A DNA stretch of 7,810 bases, from positions 1 through 7,810 of the forward strand of contig JAGCRJ010000125.1 of the NCBI GenBank assembly GCA_017964745.1, read 5' to 3'. The notes below the pieces were generated by a model. That model was not told the DNA's origin and did not search any database. It saw only the letters and a program-made list of their open reading frames with translations. Each line of letters starts with the position of its first letter. Position 1 is the first letter of the stretch. Source of the DNA: Lachnospiraceae bacterium. Its GTDB lineage: Bacteria; Bacillota; Clostridia; Lachnospirales; Lachnospiraceae. The translations under genes were made by a program, and so were the position numbers. This document shows positions 1 through 6,200 of the stretch, in pieces.

Positions 1-1928
1 GTAAGGTTGGTCTTGCCAACGAAGAGGTTGTTAACGGTGTCTGCGAAAGATGCGGAGCTCCCGTTGTACGTAAGATGCAGTCCCAGTGGATGCTCAAGAT
101 CACCGAGTATGCGGATAAGCTTCTTGAAGGTCTCGACAGCGTTGACTACATCGAGCGTGTTAAGACCCAGCAGAGAAACTGGATCGGACGTTCCACCGGT
201 GCCGAGGTAGACTTCAAACTTACGGGAACAGAAGATAAGCTCACCGTTTATACCACCCGCCCCGACACTATGTTCGGAGCAACCTACATGGTAATGAGCC
301 CCGAGCATCCCTATATCGAAAAGTACAAGGACCGCATCACCAATTACGATGAGGTCGTTAAGTACCGCGAAGAAGCTTCCAGAAAGTCCGATTTCGAAAG
401 AACCGAGCTTGCAAAGGATAAGACCGGTGTCTGCCTTAACGGACTTACCGCGATCGATCCCGTCAATGACAAAGAGATCCCCATCTGGATCTCGGACTAT
501 GTACTCATGAGCTACGGAACCGGTGCCATCATGGCTGTTCCCGCACATGACGAAAGAGACTGGGAATTTGCCAAGAAGTTCGACCTTCCCATCATCGAGG
601 TTGTCGCAGGTTCTGACAAGCCCGTTACCGAGCAGGTTTATACCGATGTTGCCGAGGGTAAGCTTGTTAATTCCGGATTCCTCGACGGACTTTCCGTTGC
701 CGAGGCTAAGAAGAAGATCACCGAATTCCTTGAGGAAAAGGGAATCGGACATGCCAAGACAAATTACAAGCTCCGTGACTGGGTATTCTCCAGACAGCGT
801 TACTGGGGCGAGCCCATTCCCATCATCCACTGCGATAAGTGCGGATATGTTCCCCTTAAGGAAGAGGATCTTCCCCTTGAGCTTCCCGAGGTTGAAAGCT
901 ATCTTCCCGGAGACAACGGTGAGTCGCCTCTTGCCGCAATGGATTCCTGGGTAAATGTTACCTGTCCTCATTGCGGAGGACCCGCAAAGAGAGAAACCGA
1001 TACCATGCCTCAGTGGGCAGGATCTTCATGGTATTTCCTCAGATACATCGATCCTCACAACGACAAGGAGCTCGCATCACAGGAAGCTCTCAAGTACTGG
1101 CTTCCCGTTGACTGGTATAACGGAGGAATGGAGCATACGACCCTCCACCTTCTCTATTCGAGATTCTGGCACAGATTCCTTTACGACCAGGGTGTCGTTC
1201 CCACCAAGGAGCCTTACGCCAAGCGCACTTCGCACGGCATGATCCTCGGATCGAACGGTGAGAAGATGTCCAAGTCCCGCGGTAATGTCGTCAATCCCGA
1301 TGACATCATCGAAGAATTCGGTGCGGATACTCTCAGAACCTATGAGATGTTCATCGGTGCATTCGATCAGGCCGCCAACTGGAGCATGGAAGGCGTTCAG
1401 GGATGCCGCAGATTCCTTGACAGGGTTTGGAAGCTTCAGGATATCGTCACCGACGGAGATACCTACAGCAAGGATCTTGAGGTTAAGATCAACCAGACCA
1501 TCAAGAAGGTTTCCGGTGATTTCGAGACCCTTAAGTACAACACCGGTATCGCAGCGCTGATGGCACTCATCAACGATTTCTACAAGGCAGGAAGCATCAC
1601 CAAGGCTGACCTTAAGACCTTCATCACCCTCCTTAATCCCGTAGCTCCCCACATTACCGAGGAGATCTGGAAGATCGAGGGATTCGAGGGAAGAGTATAT
1701 CAGACCGCATGGCCCGAGTATGACGAAGCAAAGTGCGTTGAAGACCGCATCACCATCGCTGTACAGGTACTCGGAAAGCTCCGTGGAACCTTCGAAGAGG
1801 ACAGGAATGCCTCCAAGGAGACCATGATCGAAAGGGCAAAGGAGACCGTTTCCAAGCACCTCGAGGGCAAAGAGATCGTAAAGGAGATCTATGTTCCCGG
1901 AAAGCTTGTTAACTTCGTAGTTAAATAA
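1..1928 (+). CDS. leuS: Leucyl-tRNA synthetase, 5'-truncated by the window edge
   Basis: Cytoplasmic class I aminoacyl-tRNA synthetase that charges tRNA-Leu with leucine using ATP. The reading frame is open from base 3 and gives about 641 residues. Bacillus-type enzymes have roughly 800, so about 160 N-terminal residues, including the HIGH motif, lie upstream. Visible in order: a zinc-type CxxC at 42-53; the CP1 editing domain, with the threonine-rich TTRPD motif at 252-266 and YGTGAIMAVPAHDERD near 513-560; the catalytic-core segment RDWVFSRQRYWGEP near 775-813; a second zinc knuckle with CxxC pairs at 831-842 and 963-974; DTMPQWAGSSWYFLRY near 1000; KMSKS at 1263-1277; then the anticodon-binding helical domain and a small C-terminal domain ending in VNFVVK. 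The insert before KMSKS is very short, as in Bacillus subtilis LeuRS and unlike E. coli. It ends 6 nt before the sortase start. The identification is near certain. Confidence 0.97.
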   Translation, partial: KVGLANEEVVNGVCERCGAPVVRKMQSQWMLKITEYADKLLEGLDSVDYIERVKTQQRNWIGRSTGAEVDFKLTGTEDKLTVYTTRPDTMFGATYMVMSPEHPYIEKYKDRITNYDEVVKYREEASRKSDFERTELAKDKTGVCLNGLTAIDPVNDKEIPIWISDYVLMSYGTGAIMAVPAHDERDWEFAKKFDLPIIEVVAGSDKPVTEQVYTDVAEGKLVNSGFLDGLSVAEAKKKITEFLEEKGIGHAKTNYKLRDWVFSRQRYWGEPIPIIHCDKCGYVPLKEEDLPLELPEVESYLPGDNGESPLAAMDSWVNVTCPHCGGPAKRETDTMPQWAGSSWYFLRYIDPHNDKELASQEALKYWLPVDWYNGGMEHTTLHLLYSRFWHRFLYDQGVVPTKEPYAKRTSHGMILGSNGEKMSKSRGNVVNPDDIIEEFGADTLRTYEMFIGAFDQAANWSMEGVQGCRRFLDRVWKLQDIVTDGDTYSKDLEVKINQTIKKVSGDFETLKYNTGIAALMALINDFYKAGSITKADLKTFITLLNPVAPHITEEIWKIEGFEGRVYQTAWPEYDEAKCVEDRITIAVQVLGKLRGTFEEDRNASKETMIERAKETVSKHLEGKEIVKEIYVPGKLVNFVVK

Positions 1929-1934
1929 TTCCTT

Positions 1935-3113
1935 ATGGGTAAGATCGTAATCATCGAAGGGCGTAAATTCGAAGGCGACAAAGAGATTGCCGCGGCAAAT
2001 GCCGATAAGGCCGCCATTGACAAGATAAAAGCGTCGATGGACCACATGTCGCTTTCGGATCTGAAGCTCCTTTCCAAAAAACTTCATAGCGGAAGGATAA
2101 ACTTCGGGACGATGCTCGGTCAGGATTTCATGGAAGAGATCGACAGGACCATAGACAGTATGGAAAGAAGCGAAGGCTCTTCCGAGGAAAAAAGTGAGAT
2201 CAGGGTCAGCAAAAAGAAGGCGTCGGACAAAGTAAAAAAGACCGTTCCTGACGACGATATCGAAAAACAGGCCAGAAAGATCCTCGAACAGCAGGAAAAG
2301 ACCCGCAGGATCATACTTTTTGCTTCACTTTTTGTTGCGGCAGCCTGCATTCTCTATATTGCGATCTACAACATTGCGAAGAACAGATCGGCAAGGACTA
2401 CGGACCTTCTGAGCAATTTAAGGGAACAGGCGGCAAATGAAGCCCAGGCCCAGACTCAGCAGGGACAGGATGAAAGTTCCGGCGCCCCGATCATCCATTA
2501 TGTGGGTGAAGAAGAGGTCCCCGATATCCTTCCGGAATATGTAAATTTATATAATCAGAACAAAAGACTAATCGGATGGCTTGAAATAGCCGATATAAAT
2601 GGAGAGCCCTTTTTAGCATATCCTGTAATGCAGACCACGGATAATGAATATTATCTGACCCACGGTTTTAATCAGGAGAATGATAAGAACGGCTGCATTT
2701 TCATGGATTGCGAATGTGATGCCATAAAGCCTTCCGACAACCTGATCCTTTACGGGCATCATATGCAGAGCGGAAGGATGTTCGGAAATCTGGTCAAGTA
2801 CGAGGATTATAACTTCTACCTGACCCACCGCATCATTAAGTTCGATACGATCTATGAACACGGTGAATACGAGGTCATGTTCGCGTTCAGGACCTCACTT
2901 AAGACCGAGGACGATATTTCCTTTAAATACTATCAGTTCATCGATGCAAACGGAGCCGAGGAGTTCAATTCTTACATGAATGAGATGGCTCAGATGTCAC
3001 TGTATGATACAGGCGTCACCGCAGTTTGGGGAGATCATCTGCTCACACTATCGACCTGTGATTATGAAGAAAAGAACGGCCGGTTTGCTGTAGTGGCCAG
3101 AAGAATAGAGTAA
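1935..3113 (+). CDS. Class B sortase with long cytoplasmic N-terminal extension
   Basis: Membrane-bound cysteine transpeptidase that, in this family, joins secreted proteins to the cell wall after cleaving a C-terminal sorting motif. The protein has 392 residues. Residues 1-124 are highly charged and Lys/Glu-rich, with no signal peptide. Residues 125-147 form one hydrophobic membrane helix, implying an inside N-terminus and outside catalytic domain. Residues 148-190 are a Gln/Ala-rich linker, and about 196-392 are the sortase fold. Catalytic residues are readable: His275 in LYGHHM, Cys375 in TLSTC, and Arg383 in GRFAVVAR. The helix-containing stretch before TLSTC (YYQFIDANGAEEF, then SLYDTGV) is typical of class B. 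ATG 1935 is the first in-frame start after leuS. It has no clear Shine-Dalgarno; the next in-frame ATG, at 2037, also lacks one. Translation may be coupled to leuS termination. Lysine codons are roughly half AAA, unlike its neighbours. I do not assign srtB because the substrate is unknown. The following gene is a plausible substrate. Confidence 0.93.
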   Translation: MGKIVIIEGRKFEGDKEIAAANADKAAIDKIKASMDHMSLSDLKLLSKKLHSGRINFGTMLGQDFMEEIDRTIDSMERSEGSSEEKSEIRVSKKKASDKVKKTVPDDDIEKQARKILEQQEKTRRIILFASLFVAAACILYIAIYNIAKNRSARTTDLLSNLREQAANEAQAQTQQGQDESSGAPIIHYVGEEEVPDILPEYVNLYNQNKRLIGWLEIADINGEPFLAYPVMQTTDNEYYLTHGFNQENDKNGCIFMDCECDAIKPSDNLILYGHHMQSGRMFGNLVKYEDYNFYLTHRIIKFDTIYEHGEYEVMFAFRTSLKTEDDISFKYYQFIDANGAEEFNSYMNEMAQMSLYDTGVTAVWGDHLLTLSTCDYEEKNGRFAVVARRIE

Positions 3114-3124
3114 AATTCTGATAC

Positions 3125-3138
3125 GCCCGAATACGGGC
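3125..3138 (+). other. Short GC-rich hairpin upstream of the LRR gene ribosome binding site
   Basis: The inverted repeat GCCCG (3125-3129) / CGGGC (3134-3138) has a 4-nt AATA loop and sits in the only real intergenic gap. No T-run follows (the next bases are TATGGAGG), so it is not an intrinsic terminator. It ends 3 nt before the Shine-Dalgarno sequence. It might protect a processed 5' end or tune ribosome access, but its function is inferred from position only. Confidence 0.4.
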
Positions 3139-3141
3139 TAT

Positions 3142-3147
3142 GGAGGA
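3142..3147 (+). promoter_or_regulatory. Ribosome binding site of the LRR surface-protein gene
   Basis: GGAGGA lies 9 nt before the ATG at 3157, a near-consensus Shine-Dalgarno at good spacing. It fixes the start of the large gene: in this frame two stop codons within the sortase 3' end rule out a much earlier start, and no other ATG precedes 3157. It contrasts with the absence of such a site before the sortase. Confidence 0.88.
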
Positions 3148-3156
3148 TCACGACTC

Positions 3157-3285
3157 ATGAATAAACCGAAGAGAAGAATCAAGAGATCTGTCCGTAAGAC
3201 AGTCGGTGCGCTTTTCCTCGCATCAAGTGTTATTGTGGCAGCCATCCCCACCACCAGTTACCGTGGCGGTGCTACCGAAGCGGCT
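3157..3285 (+). other. Sec-type signal peptide region of the LRR protein
   Basis: Residues 1-14 are rich in Lys and Arg (eight of 14). Residues 16-30 are hydrophobic (VGALFLASSVIVAAI), followed by a Pro/Thr/Ser/Gly stretch and an Ala-containing site near residues 39-43 (ATEAA) before the acidic TFTDAP. This is the layout of a Gram-positive secretory signal with a long basic start. The exact cleavage position is uncertain. Confidence 0.85.
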
Positions 3286-6200
3286 ACATTTACGGACGCA
3301 CCTGATTATGATCTCAGATATGAGCTCGGAAAGACTTCGGGGCTGGCTTCGGGTGATGCCAGAAAATCAACCGTTGATACACTTCTTACGTCTTCCAGTA
3401 CATCGGTTCCTTTTATCAAGCCGGTAGCTTCTTCCGGAAACCCGGATGATATTACCGATGTTACCGTTTATACGAGTGAGGACAGTCTTTATCAGTTTGC
3501 TTATGTATCGATGGAAGGCCGTCAGAATGAGGACGGAAACGAAAAATTCGCCTTCATTCTTAAGTACAATACTCCCGGTTCGCTTCCTAACGGACAGCTT
3601 GCGATTCCCAACACCGTAGATGCGTATCTCGCATACAATACCAATGACGGATCGTCCACTGCAGCCAATGTTGCGGTAGGAAAATCCGGCAATTACCTTT
3701 TCTATGAAGAGACGAAGACCGTTACCGATTATGATACATCCGGTAATGTAAGCGGATCCCACACCGAGTATGCATATCGCCCGTGCTATGCGTCTGCACA
3801 TTCGGACTGGGCCAATATCGCCGACGAGAACCTTTTCTGGTTCGATACGGCAGATATGAGACCGGGAAGTGACTACACCAATGAGTTTTCCGCAACCCAG
3901 CCTTCACATCTTACCCAGGTAGGAACCGACCAGGCTCATCAGAGAATTTCCAATGCGCCTGTCAGATTTATTGCAAATCAGTACATTGAAGTTGACTCAT
4001 CGGGTAATAACCATATTAAGAAGATCACCGATTCTTCACAGGGTATCTTTTCCGGTAACGGTAATATCGTTCATCTCAATACCGGAGATAATCTGAACGG
4101 TATCGGTGACTATGCTTTCTATAACTGTACCGGTCTTCAGAGCTTTTCATTCTCTAACGGTCTCAGTGCGATCGGAAACCATGCATTTGAGTATTGCTCC
4201 AGCTTAAAGGAGATCATATTACCTCCCAACACAAATCTTCAGGTCATCGGTGCTTACGCGTTCAAGAATTGTACGACTCTTACTTCGTTCACGGTTCCCA
4301 CATCCGTTGTACTTATCTGTGACGGCGCATTCCAGAACTGCGGACATATGAAAAACTGTGTTCTTTACGGAACCGACGTTGCTTCATCGGCACTCAGGTA
4401 TCTCGGAAACGGTGTGTTCTACGGATGCAGCGATCTTACCGAACTCGAATTCCCCGAGTATTACACCGAAAGAGATGTCAATATCTCAAATTTCAAGAAT
4501 TGCTATGCTCTTGAGAGGATCATCACACACAATACCGAGATGGACTTCATTGATGACAATGAAGAGACTGCAACATACAGCGGCGGAGAAGACAACGTTG
4601 CACTGACATTTGAGCAGTTCCTCAGTGACCTTTCTCCCAATTTCTATATGGCCGGTGTTGAGACAGGCTCTGCGGTTCAGCTGTCTCCCGAAGCAAAGTG
4701 GGGACTTGTTCACCAGACCTGTAAGACTAATCACATTGCTTATAACTATCTTCCTACCGAGTATTATGAGAAGACGATAGAAGAAGAAGGCGGCGGTACC
4801 GCAACTTATCTTGTTAACGGCAATAATGAACTTGAAAACTGTAACATAGACGGTGTAGTCTATACACTTACACTTCCCGAATATATCGGTCCCAATTACA
4901 TCAAGGCGATCGGTGCCCGTGCGTTTACCGATATCTGCAGTCTTGTAATGGTTACCATTCCCTCCACACTTGAGGAGATCGGTGAGGAGGCTTTCAAGGG
5001 CTGCCATAATCTTCAGTACGTATACTTCGAATCCGATACCGTACGTATCGGAGAGAGGGCATTTTTGACCCAGGATACCACTACTCACGGAAGTGAATCC
5101 GGTATACCTTTTAATTCAAGCGGAGAGTATAACCATTCGATAGCCGGAAGAACGTTTGTATTGTACGATTCGGCTCATATGACAGCAGCGAATAAACCGA
5201 AGATTCAGCTTTATTTCGTCGGTACGATCGATTCATCCGCTACACCTTACCAGTATGCGATGAGCTACAGCGGAAGATTCAATAATGCTTCCCAGTCACC
5301 TTCGTTCGCAAGATTCCTTTCCGGATATCCTACCTGCCAGGAGATCGAGTTTGTCCTTGATTCCGCAACGGGAACCAGCGGAAAAGCAACACTTGTCGAT
5401 TTCCCGATTAAGTCCGATACAGCAGACCTTTATAATCCGGCAAATCCCAAGACTTCGTATCTTACTCTTGAGCAGAAGGCAGCTATACAGAACGCAGAGA
5501 ATGATTATAATGCCGGACAGGCAACCGAGGACCAGATCGCATTCCTTAACGCTACCAAGAATCTTGTTGTCCCTCTCGGAGTTGATGCGATAGCGGACGG
5601 ATTGTTCCATTCCAAGACCACTCTTGCTTCCGATGCAATGGATGTAACACTTTACGGCATTGATGAGATCGAAGCGGAGTATTCGACAACCGATCCCGCT
5701 ACGGCATCCGATGATAACGGAGATGTATGTCCTCCCGTAGTTACAATCGATCCCGATAAGTCTGATTTTGCCGGTTCACCCAACCTTCTTTCCATAACAC
5801 TGATGGGTGATCACCAGAAGAACATCCAGGACGGGGCATTCTATAATTGCGACGGACTGACCGAATTCGAGGCATATTGCCCGATCAGCCGCATCGGACA
5901 GAATGCGTTCGGAGATAATGCAGCTCTTAATACATTTACCACTCTCAGCACTGTCGGAACCATTGCCGATCATTGCTGCACCGGCAGTCCCGCTCTTGAG
6001 ACTGTTGCACTTAACGGCGGTGTTCAGTCCATAGAAAAGCATGCCTTTGAAGACTGCACGGCTCTGAAGGATGTCAATGTTGCCGATAACCTCAACAATA
6101 TGGGTGTGGCTCCTTTCAGAGGCTGCGAGTCCCTTGCAAATGTCGAGTTTAACGGAAATCCCCGTTATACATGTGACAGCTCGATCATTTATTCGACTGA

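Noticed and set aside
523..1560. Three plus-strand open frames inside leuS (523-954, 955-1242, 1258-1560)
   Set aside because: They are out of frame with an unambiguous LeuRS coding sequence, Ser/Arg/Pro-rich in composition, and lack family resemblance.
1935..1961. Sortase N-terminus MGKIVIIEG resembles the first strand of nucleoside/thymidylate kinases
   Set aside because: No P-loop (GxxGxGKS/T) follows, and the protein is otherwise a sortase, so the likeness is chance.
1077..2087. A 336-codon open frame on the minus strand across the end of leuS
   Set aside because: It lies antisense to clear LeuRS motifs (KMSKS, C-terminal domain), resembles no family, and extends into the sortase start. 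It is a shadow caused by codon bias.
3085..3116. Possible promoter at the end of the sortase gene: TTGCTG (3085-3090) and TAAAAT (3111-3116)
   Set aside because: The TAAAAT is a fair -10 match but the spacing is 20 nt, too long for a normal sigma-A promoter, and no better -35 is present at 16-18 nt.
3125..3138. Intrinsic terminator between the sortase and LRR genes
   Set aside because: The stem is only 5 bp and is followed by TATGGAGG rather than a T-run.
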